Assembly: GCA_910574475.1 (NCBI GenBank)
Contig: CAJTAT010000002.1
Coordinates: 123,077 to 187,076 of the forward strand
Length of the DNA stretch: 64,000 nt
Direction of reading: 5' to 3'
DNA from: Clostridia bacterium
GTDB lineage: Bacteria > Bacillota > Clostridia > Lachnospirales > Lachnospiraceae
Below are positions 27,574-37,008 of this stretch, one piece after another. Position 1 is the stretch's first letter. Every line of letters begins with the position of its first letter. Below the pieces are notes generated by a model. The model did not search any database. It saw only the letters and a list, made by a program, of their open reading frames with translations, and was not told where the DNA came from. A program made the position numbers and the translations under genes.

Positions 27574-29344
27574 CGCTTCCCTCCTCCTTTCCGAAAGGAA
27601 GTATTATCGTCGCCTTTGTCCCCTTTCCGGGACTACTTTGAAAGCTGATACCATATTCTCCTCCATAATAAAGCTGAATCCGCTCATTAACGTTGTTGAG
27701 GCCCACTCCATTTGAGCGAGTATCCCTTTTATGTTTCTCAAAAATATGTTCCAAGGTGTCTGCATCCATTCCTTTTCCGTCATCCTGCACCTCAAGAACC
27801 ATTCTGTCTCCCTTACGGAAGCCCCGAATACACAGCAGCCCTTTTCCTTCTTTATATTTGATCCCATGATATATGGCATTTTCCACTAAAGGCTGTAAAA
27901 TCAATTTGATCACTTTTTCCTGAAGGATCTCTGGCTCCATTGCAATCTCATACTCCAACTTATCCTTATACCGCATCTTCTGAATTGTTAAATAAGTTTC
28001 TGTATATTCCGCTTCCTCAGCAACTGTTACCTCCTCCTGCTCATTGCTAATGCTCCGGCGTAAAAGCTTTGCAAGAGAGGAAGTCATACGCACCACTTCC
28101 TGATTCTTTCCCCACTCGGCCATCCAGATAATGGAGTCCAGAGTATTATACAGAAAATGAGGGTTGATCTGAGATTGCAAAACCTTTAATTCTGATTTGC
28201 GCTTGATCTGCTGTTCCCTGTCCCGCTGCTCTATGAGATTTTGAATCTCTTCTGTCATCATATTAAAGTTCCGGCTCAGGTGGCCAATCTCATTCTCATC
28301 CCGAACCTCCAGTGCTGCATGGGCAAAATTACCTCTTTCCACTTCCTTCATTGATTTCTCCAGAGATTTGATAGGCTTTGTAATCTCATTTGACAGCAAA
28401 TAAGCCAGGATAAGAGCAGCCATAAACAAAACAAAAGCAATCAGCAGATAAATTCCTCTAGTCGCGTTTGCCCGGTACATGAGCTCTGACACCATAGATA
28501 CACCTACTACAATCCACCCTGTCTGTTCTGATCGGGAAATGGTATACAGGCGGCCGTCCCCAGTCAAAAAGGAAGATTCCTCTGTTTCCATAATCTCGGA
28601 AATCAGCTCTTTTTTCATACCACTGTAGATCAACTGTTGCTGGGGATGATATACAATCCCTCCATCCTCATCCAAAATATAGATATAGCCTTTGTTTCCA
28701 AGGCTGAGGCGTTCACACAAGTCGCTGATAGAACTATAGTTCAGGTCTACAAAGAAAACGCCTCCTCCTTCTGTATCATCCAGCTTGGATATATTGCAGC
28801 TTAAAGTCACCACCCAATCGTAGCTCCCATAGATAGCGTTTTGCACATGGGAAGAAGAAATCACAGTCTTTCCCCCTGCGTCCAGGGCATCCTGATACCA
28901 AGAAAGTTCTGGTACAGAGATAAAAGGGTTTAATTCTGAATTTCCCTTATTGATCAAACATTCTCGTTTCTTTGAAAGAAGAGCAATATTGGTAATATCG
29001 TCTCTGGTATCCGTAATCGTCTTAAATACTCCTGTAATTCGCTGACGCAATTCTTCCTGCCGCTCCTGGGAAAGTTCCGACTCAAAGAGATAGTCTCGCA
29101 CATCAGAATTGCTGGCTACAATAGAGGAGATATTTTCCATATACCCAATGTAAGAATCAATGTCATTATTTACCTGCCCAATAAGCTGAGATGTATATTC
29201 TGTAGAATTCTCAAGCACAGTTTCTCTGGTGAAATTCAAAGAAAGCAGAAGAAAGATGAGCAATGCAAATATAATCAGCAGTGCAAAAGAAAAAATAATT
29301 GAAGTTCGAATACTTCGGAAACGCATCAGCAAACTTTTTTTCAT
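27560..29344 (-). CDS. YesM-type sensor histidine kinase
   Basis: 594 residues: membrane segment near 12-32, an extracellular Cache-like sensor region, a second membrane segment near 290-312, HAMP (about 315-370), a His_kinase domain with NPHFLYNTLDSI (phosphorylated His) and an HATPase domain with the N box LVENAIYHGI and G boxes DDGKGMD and GVGLNNV. It sits between its partner regulator and the binding protein in one operon with overlapping ends. Confidence 0.94.
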   Translation of the reverse strand: MKKSLLMRFRSIRTSIIFSFALLIIFALLIFLLLSLNFTRETVLENSTEYTSQLIGQVNNDIDSYIGYMENISSIVASNSDVRDYLFESELSQERQEELRQRITGVFKTITDTRDDITNIALLSKKRECLINKGNSELNPFISVPELSWYQDALDAGGKTVISSSHVQNAIYGSYDWVVTLSCNISKLDDTEGGGVFFVDLNYSSISDLCERLSLGNKGYIYILDEDGGIVYHPQQQLIYSGMKKELISEIMETEESSFLTGDGRLYTISRSEQTGWIVVGVSMVSELMYRANATRGIYLLIAFVLFMAALILAYLLSNEITKPIKSLEKSMKEVERGNFAHAALEVRDENEIGHLSRNFNMMTEEIQNLIEQRDREQQIKRKSELKVLQSQINPHFLYNTLDSIIWMAEWGKNQEVVRMTSSLAKLLRRSISNEQEEVTVAEEAEYTETYLTIQKMRYKDKLEYEIAMEPEILQEKVIKLILQPLVENAIYHGIKYKEGKGLLCIRGFRKGDRMVLEVQDDGKGMDADTLEHIFEKHKRDTRSNGVGLNNVNERIQLYYGGEYGISFQSSPGKGTKATIILPFGKEEGSDGEL

Positions 29345-30957
29345 CCTTTTCGTTTCTCCCTAGCGTATTCTGTAGGTGTCCTGCCTATAGCCTTTTTAAA
29401 AGCAATACTAAAATAATGGGGATCGGAAAATCCCACTTCCTGGGCTACCTCATAAGTTTTCATAGAAGTATTTTCCAATAATTTCTTTGCTTCTTCCATT
29501 CGTTTCTTGGTCAAAGCCTCAATAAAAGTCTCTCCTGTACAACTTTTGAACAAAGTGCTAAAGTAGCTTGTACTGATAGCCAAATGGCTGCACACAGAAT
29601 TCAGATTGACTTCTGATTTCATATAATTGTGTTCGATATAGTCCAGAGCCATCATAGCCTGCTTTTTCCCATAGCTATCTAACTGCTCGCCTAAAAGTTT
29701 GGAAATATGGGCACAGATAGCTATGACGTCTGTAGCCATATCGGACAAGTGTTCATAGGAATAGAGACGGTTCAGGAGTTCCTTCTCCTCTTCTACTATA
29801 ATATTTTCCTTTTCTTTGATAAGATTTGCCGTGGCAATCACAGTCAGGAGCAAATTTTGTACATAAATAATCGATCGGTTTCGGTTTGAATAAGAATCTC
29901 GTATTTTCTGGGCAAACTCGCGTACAATCCGCTCAATGTCTTCCTCACTTCCACCTTTGACAGCCTGAACCACTCGTCCGGCCCACTTAGCCACATCAAT
30001 AGGATTACTGCTCTTTGGCTCCTCCAAAAGATCTGCTCGTAAAATCTGGCCGCCTCCAAGAAGAAATTTTTGTTCCATAATCCCATTGGCTGCCTCATAG
30101 GATTGATACAATTGCCGGATATCAGCGACTATCTGTCCCACACCAATCGTAGTCTCAATCAAAAGCAAATGTTGGATGGTCTGCTGTATCTCTCGCAAAG
30201 CCTCTTCTATCTGCCGATTCAGCTGCTTTTCCGTCTCGCCACAGAAGATAATGATGGTTCTTTCTTCCATATTTTGGAAAGCCACTCCCAGCTTCGATTT
30301 CTCAATCAGTTCCCGTGTAATATTGCAGATGGCAAATAAAGCAAGATCATCCCTTACGTCTTTATATTGATCCAGAAAAGGAGATAAGTCATCCCCCTCA
30401 ACAATGGCCGTACTAAAAAAAGAGCCCGGAAGAGACAGATCAAGCTCCTCCATCTTCTCTTCCAAGCCATCTGGGCGCTCATTTCCCCGTAAAAGGCTGT
30501 TCAAAAAACGCCCTTGCAAAAAAGGCCTGTTGCTCACATAGGCCCCTCGCAGTTTCTTCAATGTACGTGTTCTAGCACACCTTTCATCCAGGCTTTCTTT
30601 CGCCCGAATCAAAACCTCCATAAGCTCTGAAGGCGTAATGGGTTTCAAAATATATTCCATTACCTGGTAGCGCACCGCCTGCTTTGCATAGTCAAATTCA
30701 TCATATCCACTGATAATTACTGTCCGCGTGTCTGGATGATGTTCATAAACATAACGAGCCAACTCAATTCCATCCACATAAGGCATACAAATATCTGTCA
30801 GGAGCAGATCAGGCGTGATCTGCTCCATCCGTTCCATGGCCTCACGGCCGTTCTCACAGCTTCCTATCAGTTCAAACCCCAGCTCCTCCCAAGGGATATT
30901 TTCTCCAATGGCTTCCCTTGTCAGAGCTTCATCATCTACCAGCAATACATTATACAT
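29341..30957 (-). CDS. YesN-type response regulator (REC plus AraC DNA-binding domain)
   Basis: 538 residues. The receiver domain has the acidic pair VDDE, phosphoacceptor Asp55 in LLTDICMP and Lys in ILKPITPSEL. The middle region of about 280 residues is poorly conserved. The C-terminal AraC double helix-turn-helix (about 435-535) includes LNSVCSHLAISTSYFSTLF and YEVAQEVGFSDPHYFSIAF. It is the first gene of the sensor operon. The importer at 20-25 kb is the likely target. Confidence 0.94.
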   Translation of the reverse strand: MYNVLLVDDEALTREAIGENIPWEELGFELIGSCENGREAMERMEQITPDLLLTDICMPYVDGIELARYVYEHHPDTRTVIISGYDEFDYAKQAVRYQVMEYILKPITPSELMEVLIRAKESLDERCARTRTLKKLRGAYVSNRPFLQGRFLNSLLRGNERPDGLEEKMEELDLSLPGSFFSTAIVEGDDLSPFLDQYKDVRDDLALFAICNITRELIEKSKLGVAFQNMEERTIIIFCGETEKQLNRQIEEALREIQQTIQHLLLIETTIGVGQIVADIRQLYQSYEAANGIMEQKFLLGGGQILRADLLEEPKSSNPIDVAKWAGRVVQAVKGGSEEDIERIVREFAQKIRDSYSNRNRSIIYVQNLLLTVIATANLIKEKENIIVEEEKELLNRLYSYEHLSDMATDVIAICAHISKLLGEQLDSYGKKQAMMALDYIEHNYMKSEVNLNSVCSHLAISTSYFSTLFKSCTGETFIEALTKKRMEEAKKLLENTSMKTYEVAQEVGFSDPHYFSIAFKKAIGRTPTEYAREKRKG

Positions 30958-30983
30958 AACACTACTTTCCCCATCAACTCTTT

Positions 30984-31874
30984 TTAGCCAAAGAGACTAC
31001 TTACAAAATCCATAATTGCATCAAAAAATCTGGTGATAAAATTCCCCACTTGCTTTGTATCAATGTTATCCAGATCAAGTCCCATGCCTTTTAACCTCTC
31101 ATAGATCTCGCCGGCTTGCTTCGCCAAGGCATCTACATCAATGTCCAGCTTACTGATCTTGTTCATGAGCTGTATCAGCTCTGCTACCTGTTCATCTGTC
31201 AACTGGATATTGAATTCTTTCATAGCATTGCGAATAATCCGCTCAATGTCCTCATCTGACTCCACATGCTCCTCTGCTATCTGCTGCTTGATATAGGCAA
31301 TAATATCAGAAGCAGCCTCAGAATCACCTAAAATATCACCCAAATCTCCTGTTACAACCAGCTCATTGACTGCTGTCTCTAATGCTTCCTCATTTACCGT
31401 CTGCTCGGTCATCTCAGCATAGCCCTTTACAGCGCCAATCAAAGCCGATGTACCAGAAATATTGGTGGGAGCTGCCACATACACATCTGCATCCTCAAGT
31501 CCAGCCGTAATCAGAGCGTTCTTGTACATGTTGATGGTGCAGTAGCTAATATTGCTGGTGGTTACATTAAGTCCTTTTCCTTCCTCTCCCGGACGGATCA
31601 GTACAGAGGAGAGAGCTTTTGTTCCAATCACGCTGGAGCCTAAATACTGATCCAGATACTGATGCTCCTCTTCATTTGTCACATAAATGACATCATAATT
31701 CTCCAAATCATCTACACTTACTCCCAACAATTCCAGAACAGTCAGCTTCTGCTCCTCACTTAAGTTGGCTCCGAGAGCCAGAATGGGCTTATCATCCTCT
31801 GCTGCCAATGCAGTGATTCCAGTTGTGAGTAACAGTATCATGGCAAGTGCCAGAGATATTAGTCGCTTTTTCAT
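30984..31874 (-). CDS. Secreted DUF1002 family protein
   Basis: 296 residues with a signal peptide (MKKRLISLALAMILLLTTG, cleavage near ALAA). The body matches the DUF1002 pattern: LGANLSEEQKLTVLELLG, YVTNEEEHQYL, the SSVLI and YVAAPTNISGTSALIGA blocks. The ATG at 31874 follows an AGGAGGA site; the frame is open further upstream but without a signal. Function is unknown. In related Firmicutes these proteins are secreted and often sporulation-linked, which I cannot confirm here. Confidence 0.85.
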   Translation of the reverse strand: MKKRLISLALAMILLLTTGITALAAEDDKPILALGANLSEEQKLTVLELLGVSVDDLENYDVIYVTNEEEHQYLDQYLGSSVIGTKALSSVLIRPGEEGKGLNVTTSNISYCTINMYKNALITAGLEDADVYVAAPTNISGTSALIGAVKGYAEMTEQTVNEEALETAVNELVVTGDLGDILGDSEAASDIIAYIKQQIAEEHVESDEDIERIIRNAMKEFNIQLTDEQVAELIQLMNKISKLDIDVDALAKQAGEIYERLKGMGLDLDNIDTKQVGNFITRFFDAIMDFVSSLFG

Positions 31875-31885
31875 AATTTTTCCTC

Positions 31886-32023
31886 CTATTTTAAGTACCG
31901 CTTCGCCCCTATCAGCACACGGGGATCTAGAACGAATTTCCAGCCGCATTAATATGCGTCTGTAAATTGTTCTGTGCGCTGTACGGGCTTTCGCTGTTTT
32001 TAAGTACCGCTTCGGTCTGTCAG
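31886..32023. repeat. Imperfect 30-bp direct repeats flanking a hairpin
   Basis: The last codons and stop of the hydrolase gene (31994-32023) recur at 31886-31915, sharing TTTTAAGTACCGCTTCG. The ~80 bp between them fold into a hairpin (AGAACGAATTTCCAG against CTGTAAATTGTTCT, with GCATTAATATGC at the tip). A small inserted repeat unit is the simplest reading. Confidence 0.5.
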
Positions 32024-32938
32024 CCAATTATACATATCCTGATAGACGTTTTTTCGATCTGTCTCATTCAGGATCTCGTGCCTGTCCGTATCATAAAGAA
32101 TCTGGGTCACATCCTGCATGCCCACAGATTGAAATTGCTTTCGGACCTTCTCCACGCCTGTTCCAAAATTCCCTACCGGATCCTCCTTACCTGCCACGAA
32201 CAACACAGGCAAACCAGAGGGCATTTTTCTTAGATTGTCCTCCTTTGATGCTTCCTCAATGCTGTAGAACAGATTGTAGTATCCGTTCAGGGTAAACCGA
32301 AAGGTACAGCGCTCATCTGACAGGTAGCGATCCACCATCGCCTTCTCCTTGGTCAGCCAGTCTGCTGTGGTTCTTGCCGGTTTGAAGTGTTTATTATAGC
32401 CTCCAAAGGCCATTCTGTCAATGAGCCAGCTTCTGTAATGCCATCCAAATATTGCCGCCATTACTTTACAGAGGCCTTTGCCAAGCTTTAAAGCCAGCGC
32501 CGGCTGTGTACCTGTCCCCATAATGACCGCCCCCTTAAGGCCCTCTCCATGGAGGCATAGATACTGGCGTAAAAGGAAGGATCCCATACTGTGTCCCAGG
32601 ATAAAATAAGGTACATCGGGATACTTCTTCTCTGTCAGCTGCCTCAAGTGATGTGCATCATCCAAAACTGCCTGATTTCCATTCTTTTCCCGGAAGAATC
32701 CGTAGTCCTCTTTGGTTACAATAGACAGACCATGCCCCAGATGGTCGTGGCCTGTGACTGCAAAGCCCTGCTCTGTCAGAAATTTTGCAAACTCTTCATA
32801 GCGGTCAATAAATTCCACCATCCCATGAAATATCTGCAAGATACCTTTGACCTTCCTCTGATCTGGCTTCCACTCTACCGCGTGAATCTTAGTTCTGCCG
32901 TCTGCGGAGTCAAAAGTAAATTCTGATTTTTTTGTCAT
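32000..32938 (-). CDS. Alpha/beta hydrolase, lysophospholipase/monoacylglycerol-lipase type
   Basis: 312 residues from ATG 32938, chosen because AAGGAT lies 8 nt upstream. Motifs are FHGMVEFIDRY, GHDHLGHG, nucleophile elbow GHSMGS, the acid in VAGKEDPVGN and His in DRHEILNE, so the triad is complete. It is a cytosolic lipase or esterase of the Hydrolase_4 group. It is followed by the DUF1002 gene on the same strand. Confidence 0.9.
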   Translation of the reverse strand: MTKKSEFTFDSADGRTKIHAVEWKPDQRKVKGILQIFHGMVEFIDRYEEFAKFLTEQGFAVTGHDHLGHGLSIVTKEDYGFFREKNGNQAVLDDAHHLRQLTEKKYPDVPYFILGHSMGSFLLRQYLCLHGEGLKGAVIMGTGTQPALALKLGKGLCKVMAAIFGWHYRSWLIDRMAFGGYNKHFKPARTTADWLTKEKAMVDRYLSDERCTFRFTLNGYYNLFYSIEEASKEDNLRKMPSGLPVLFVAGKEDPVGNFGTGVEKVRKQFQSVGMQDVTQILYDTDRHEILNETDRKNVYQDMYNWLTDRSGT

Positions 32939-33073
32939 AGCTTTGATCCTTTCTTTCTCTGCATCTTTCATCATACAGGAACAGTATAGCATGAATCCCT
33001 AAGAAAGTCTGAAGATTTTATAAATATTTTATGAGCTGCAGTGGTGCCTTTGCGAATGACGCAGGCCGAACTG

Positions 33074-33465
33074 TTACGGTTTAAGCTCCTCTGTCTCAAT
33101 CTTACAGTAGTGCTCCTTTGTCTTTCTGTTATAGCTGATTCCTATCAAAAGGATTCTTCCTGTATATTTAGCCGTCAGCTCCTTATTGGGAATTAATACT
33201 CTCCCATTCTCATAGGTCAAAAGCCCATAAACCACCATAGTCGAATAGATCTGATCCCGCGTATTAAGTTCTTTTGCTGTCGCTATATACTCCTGAAGTT
33301 TTACAACCACGGACTCGCCAGAGATCATAAGAATAAAATCATTTTTTACCTCATTCATATGATCCTTTATATAGTAAAATATTTCATCATAAGGACCTGA
33401 ACCTGTCCAATAACTGCCCGATATTTCTCATGTGGCAAAACACTGTTCAAAAACATTCCCTGCAA
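33074..33465 (-). pseudogene. Remnant of an AAA-ATPase/PD-(D/E)XK family gene (DUF1703-like)
   Basis: The readable frame runs from GSGPYDEIFYYIKD (about 33403) through TRDQIYSTMVVYGLLTYENG and then jumps straight to KYTGRILLIGISYNRKTKEHYCKIE. In full-length relatives roughly 130 residues, including the nuclease core, lie between those two blocks. Upstream, a short frame with HEKYRAVIGQ ends in a frameshift just before GSGPYDE. So it has an internal deletion plus a frameshift and is not functional. Confidence 0.75.
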
Positions 33466-33535
33466 CATGTAACCTCCGTAGTTTTTATGTTGAGATTATG
33501 GTATCACAACTGCATAGGATTCTCAAGGCAGCATT

Positions 33536-33583
33536 GAAAAATCCGCAGGCCTTTCACATCCTCTATAAAAAGCCTGCGGATTT
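33536..33583 (-). terminator. Terminator of the cytidylate-kinase-like gene
   Basis: On the minus strand AAATCCGCAGGC, a loop, then GCCTGCGGATTTTT: a 12-bp stem with T run, 15 bp after the stop codon. The rest of 33466-33535 shows nothing. Confidence 0.85.
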
Positions 33584-33597
33584 GCTTTTACTCGTCT

Positions 33598-34242
33598 TTA
33601 TTCTTTATCTATCCCCAGCATGGTAAATGCAAAGTCTTGAATGGCTTTGGCTGCCTGCTCAAACGTCATATCCGTTGTGTTAATACACAGATCGTAGTTG
33701 CGCATGTTTTCCCATTCCTGGCCGGTAAAATAGCGATAGTAGTCACGACGGTATTTATCTGTCTTTGTGATGAATTTATCTGCCCTCTTCCTATCTATCT
33801 TCTGCCGGTTCATCTCTTTTTGAATACATTTTTCCCGGGAAGCATAGATAAATACCCGAACCAGATTCGGCTTATCGTTGAGTACATAATCTGCTGCTCT
33901 GCCAATCACCACGTAGGAAGACTCATCGGCCAGTTCCCGAAGCACCTTTGCCTGATAATTAAACAGATTATTATTGGAGGTAAAATCCTCTTTCTCTGGT
34001 GGAATCAGTTCCCCGTTATATACCTTCTTATACACGGTCTGGGACGCCCGAAACAGGATGCTTCTCTTTTGATCCTCATCTGCCCTTGCAAACAACTCCT
34101 GATTGATGCCGCTTTCGTCGGAGGCCAAACGCAGTAAATTCCGATCGTATAACTCAACTCCTAAGTTTTTCGCAAGAATCCTTCCGATGGAAGTCGCTCC
34201 GCTGCCACAAGTTCTTGTAATTGAAATCACGAAATGCTCCAT
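33598..34242 (-). CDS. Cytidylate kinase-like family protein
   Basis: 214 residues with an N-terminal P loop (ISITRTCGSGATSIGRILA) and the AAA_26-type pattern seen in the cytidylate-kinase-like family, including ELADESSYVVIGRAADYVL and IYASREKCIQKEM. These proteins are common in Lachnospiraceae and resemble nucleoside monophosphate kinases, but the substrate is unproven. It is monocistronic with its own terminator. Confidence 0.85.
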   Translation of the reverse strand: MEHFVISITRTCGSGATSIGRILAKNLGVELYDRNLLRLASDESGINQELFARADEDQKRSILFRASQTVYKKVYNGELIPPEKEDFTSNNNLFNYQAKVLRELADESSYVVIGRAADYVLNDKPNLVRVFIYASREKCIQKEMNRQKIDRKRADKFITKTDKYRRDYYRYFTGQEWENMRNYDLCINTTDMTFEQAAKAIQDFAFTMLGIDKE

Positions 34243-34364
34243 ATTGAAACCCCCTTTAAAAAGTCGTTATTTTCTTATAATTCCATCATAAAAGTTTACA
34301 GGGAATTTGTCAAGTAAACGCCCCATGTCCCAAGAACATTGGCTCTCGCACATTCGATTATTCA

Positions 34365-34393
34365 TTGACATGAATTTTTCTCAATGCTATTAT
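34365..34393 (+). promoter_or_regulatory. Strong sigma-A promoter of the large membrane protein gene
   Basis: TTGACA (34365-34370), 17-bp spacer, TATTAT (34388-34393), about 75 bp upstream of the ATG at 34469. Confidence 0.75.
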
Positions 34394-34468
34394 CAAAATA
34401 TAATATATCAAATTTCTATGAAACACATGCTTATCTGTGGAATATTACGATACTTTATAGCATAAAGG

Positions 34469-36580
34469 ATGCCAGACATGAAAAAAAACATTCATATATT
34501 TATGCAGGCAAATGTGATTGTCCTTTTCATCACAGCTCTTTTCATTGCCTGTGTCCTGGAAATAGGATTTTTTAATTTTTCTTACTTTTCACAAGGATTT
34601 GGAAATTATCAGCGGACAGAACTTGATCTTTCTTCTCTGGAAGGCTATAACGGAGAGGCTCTTCCTATACTCCCAGAGAATCCTACGGTTGGCTTTGGAG
34701 ATTTTGCTCTCCCTGCCCGCAGTGTCACGGTCTATACGGCAGGCCCTTATCAAGTTCTCTCTGGAAACATCGGCATCCGTGACGAATCAAACGCTTACCG
34801 CACCGTGGGCGCCGGAAGCTTCCAGGTCAATCCAGGCGGGCGGGAATCTGTCTTCACCGTTCCCCTTCGATGTCATGGCTCTCTGACCCGGCTGAGAATT
34901 AATTTTACAGAAGAAATGACGGAACCTGTATTTTTGTTCTCAGTAGTGCTCAATGAACACATTCCTCTCCAAATTCATGGGCTGCGCCTGCTTCTTATGG
35001 CCGGTCTACTTTTTGTGTTGTTTGCTGTCTTACGTTTCCGTCTGTATGAAAAGGAATATCAGCCCAGCAAAAGAAGCCATCATCTTATGAATCTGGCAAC
35101 TCTGGCTTTCTGTCTTCTGGTCTCCTGTACCATCTTATACGGGGCAGATGCAACACACAAGTATCTAAAGGCTTATCCTTCTCTGGAGGAAATCCGTTCC
35201 CCAGAAATGATAGTTGACGCCTATATGCAGCAGTTGGACGCTTTTGAAAAGGGCCAACTCCATTTAGATCTGGATGTGAACCCGGATCTGGAAAAGCTGG
35301 ACAATCCCTATGACAAGGGAGAACGGGACAAAAAGGGTATCACTTATCACTGGGATCGGGCCTATTATAATGGAAAGTATTATTCCTATTTTGGTCTGGC
35401 TCCTCTCTTCACTGTCTACTATCCTGTCTATTGGCTGACCAGCAAGATCCCAACAGAGCTTTTTGCGGGATCCCTACTGACTGTATTTGCAATTATCGCC
35501 GTATTTGCCGCCATCCAAGGGCTGCTTCTTATCTTCCGTCCCCGGGCCAATCTGCTTCTCCTGCTGGCAGGGGAGGTAGCTTTGGTATGCGGAAGCTTTC
35601 TATATTTAATGCAGGCTTCTTTGAACTTTTACTATCTTCCGCTTATCAGCGCCACAGGGTGGCTAGCCGCTTTTGTAGCTTTTGCCTGTTTTGCCAGGCT
35701 AAGTGTGAGCACCCGGAAAAGAATTCTGCTGTTTGCCCTCTGCGGGATCTCTTTTGTCATGCTGGTACTCTCCCGTCCCAATATGGCCCTTTTAGCAGTT
35801 GCTTTTGCGGCTCCCATGTTCCTTCGAATCCTCTTTGACCGCAATACTTCTGTAGCATACAAGCTGCAGAGTTCCCTTCCCTTTTTGATTCCTGTCCTGA
35901 TTGGCGGAGTGGCAATTATGTACTATAATTACATCCGGTTTCAGTCTGTATTTGAGTTCGGCACTACTTACCAGCTTACAGAGAGCGACATTCACTATAA
36001 TCATATTGCCGTAAGTATCCAAAACTTCGGCCACATGTTCTACCATTATTTTCTGGAGCCATTTATCTCTCTGGAGGGTTTTCCTTTCCTGCGCTTTACC
36101 ACAGACCAATGTCTGGATTTCGGCAATTATCTCTATCAGGAATACAGCGGGGGACTCTTTCAGATGCCCCTTAATCTGGGGGTCTTTCTGGCTTTCCTAT
36201 GCTTCTTACACAAGCCGGCAAAAGCAACCCTGTCGTCAAAGCCTTCCCCTGAAAGCTATCGTCTCTCCCTTCAAAGACAAACTTATGGCCTTCTTTTGGT
36301 TGGAATATTGGCCCTTGGCTATCTGAATTATTCCCTGGGTGGGATTCATATTCGCTATGTCTGCGACCTGAGCCTGACTCTTGGTATTCTTGCTTTTCTG
36401 GGAATTCTGGAACATGTTCATTTTGATGCTTCCCGATCGGCGCGAATTTTGTATGTGATTGTTCTATGCCTTTGTCTCATTACCATTGGGCGAGGATTGT
36501 CCTTGATATTCTCCAATGAGACGAATGATATTCTGCTTCGGAATCCTGATTTTTATTTATATGTTGGGGGGATGTTTTGA
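34469..36580 (+). CDS. Large polytopic membrane protein, unknown function (possible GT-C glycosyltransferase)
   Basis: 703 residues. One N-terminal membrane segment (about 12-34) is followed by a ~130-residue beta-rich extracellular part, then about ten further membrane segments through to the C-terminus. Between segments 3 and 4 lies a conserved-looking acidic loop, LEKLDNPYDKGERD, next to YHWDRAYYNGKYYSYFG. The topology with a large outer loop resembles GT-C enzymes, but I see no diagnostic motif. It has its own promoter and ends before a terminator at 36863. Confidence 0.75.
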   Translation: MPDMKKNIHIFMQANVIVLFITALFIACVLEIGFFNFSYFSQGFGNYQRTELDLSSLEGYNGEALPILPENPTVGFGDFALPARSVTVYTAGPYQVLSGNIGIRDESNAYRTVGAGSFQVNPGGRESVFTVPLRCHGSLTRLRINFTEEMTEPVFLFSVVLNEHIPLQIHGLRLLLMAGLLFVLFAVLRFRLYEKEYQPSKRSHHLMNLATLAFCLLVSCTILYGADATHKYLKAYPSLEEIRSPEMIVDAYMQQLDAFEKGQLHLDLDVNPDLEKLDNPYDKGERDKKGITYHWDRAYYNGKYYSYFGLAPLFTVYYPVYWLTSKIPTELFAGSLLTVFAIIAVFAAIQGLLLIFRPRANLLLLLAGEVALVCGSFLYLMQASLNFYYLPLISATGWLAAFVAFACFARLSVSTRKRILLFALCGISFVMLVLSRPNMALLAVAFAAPMFLRILFDRNTSVAYKLQSSLPFLIPVLIGGVAIMYYNYIRFQSVFEFGTTYQLTESDIHYNHIAVSIQNFGHMFYHYFLEPFISLEGFPFLRFTTDQCLDFGNYLYQEYSGGLFQMPLNLGVFLAFLCFLHKPAKATLSSKPSPESYRLSLQRQTYGLLLVGILALGYLNYSLGGIHIRYVCDLSLTLGILAFLGILEHVHFDASRSARILYVIVLCLCLITIGRGLSLIFSNETNDILLRNPDFYLYVGGMF

Positions 36581-36593
36581 TAAGAATTAACTA

Positions 36594-36858
36594 TCAAAAC
36601 ATTCTTTCCCTCAAAAGCAAAGCCATATTTACGGATTCTATCGGAAGGAATCCTTTTGCCTCCAGAGAGGCGGCATACCTTTTTTCTTCTATCTGAGCAA
36701 GGGCGGCTTTTACTGTGTCCTCCAGGGTCCTCTCATCTTCTTTATCATATACTTTAAATTCCAGAATGATGGCGTCATCTTCCATCTGTTTGGACTCCAG
36801 CATCACATCATACCGGCCAAAGCTGCTGACAATACTGCGATACAAAGGTACATAACGA
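36594..36858 (-). pseudogene. C-terminal PD-(D/E)XK fragment of an AAA-ATPase-like gene (DUF1703)
   Basis: Reads FGRYDVMLESKQMEDDAIILEFKV (the nuclease-like core), then an Ala-rich helix ending in EEKRYAASLEAKG. The frame then breaks: the family ending SDRIRKYGFAFEGKNVLI appears in the next frame. One missing A near 36650 explains it. No start or N-terminal part is present on this side. Confidence 0.75.
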
Positions 36859-36862
36859 ACCT

Positions 36863-36903
36863 AAATTACCGTGAGAACACAATAGGTGTCCTCACGGTAA
36901 TTT
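36863..36903 (+). terminator. Strong terminator hairpin at the left edge of the two-component/ABC cassette
   Basis: AAATTACCGTGAG (36863-36875) pairs with CTCACGGTAATTT (36891-36903), extended inside by ACAC/GTGT, then a T-rich run. It would stop read-through from the membrane protein gene. Confidence 0.8.
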
Positions 36904-36918
36904 ATATCTTTTTACGCC

Positions 36919-36953
36919 TCGTATGAAAATTTTAAGAAAATTCGTAGAGAAAA
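36919..36953 (+). promoter_or_regulatory. VanR-like operator upstream of the response regulator
   Basis: Three head-to-tail blocks at 11-12 bp spacing: TCGTATGAAAA, TTTTAAGAAAA, TTCGTAGAGAAAA. They resemble the TCGTANGAAA boxes bound by VanR-type regulators. A TATAAT -10 lies at about 36970. A second copy occurs at 38813, ahead of the ABC genes. Confidence 0.75.
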
Positions 36954-37008
36954 CGGAGATAAATCATGATATAATTTTATATATTATTTGGAATTAGGGG
37001 TAGTAAAA

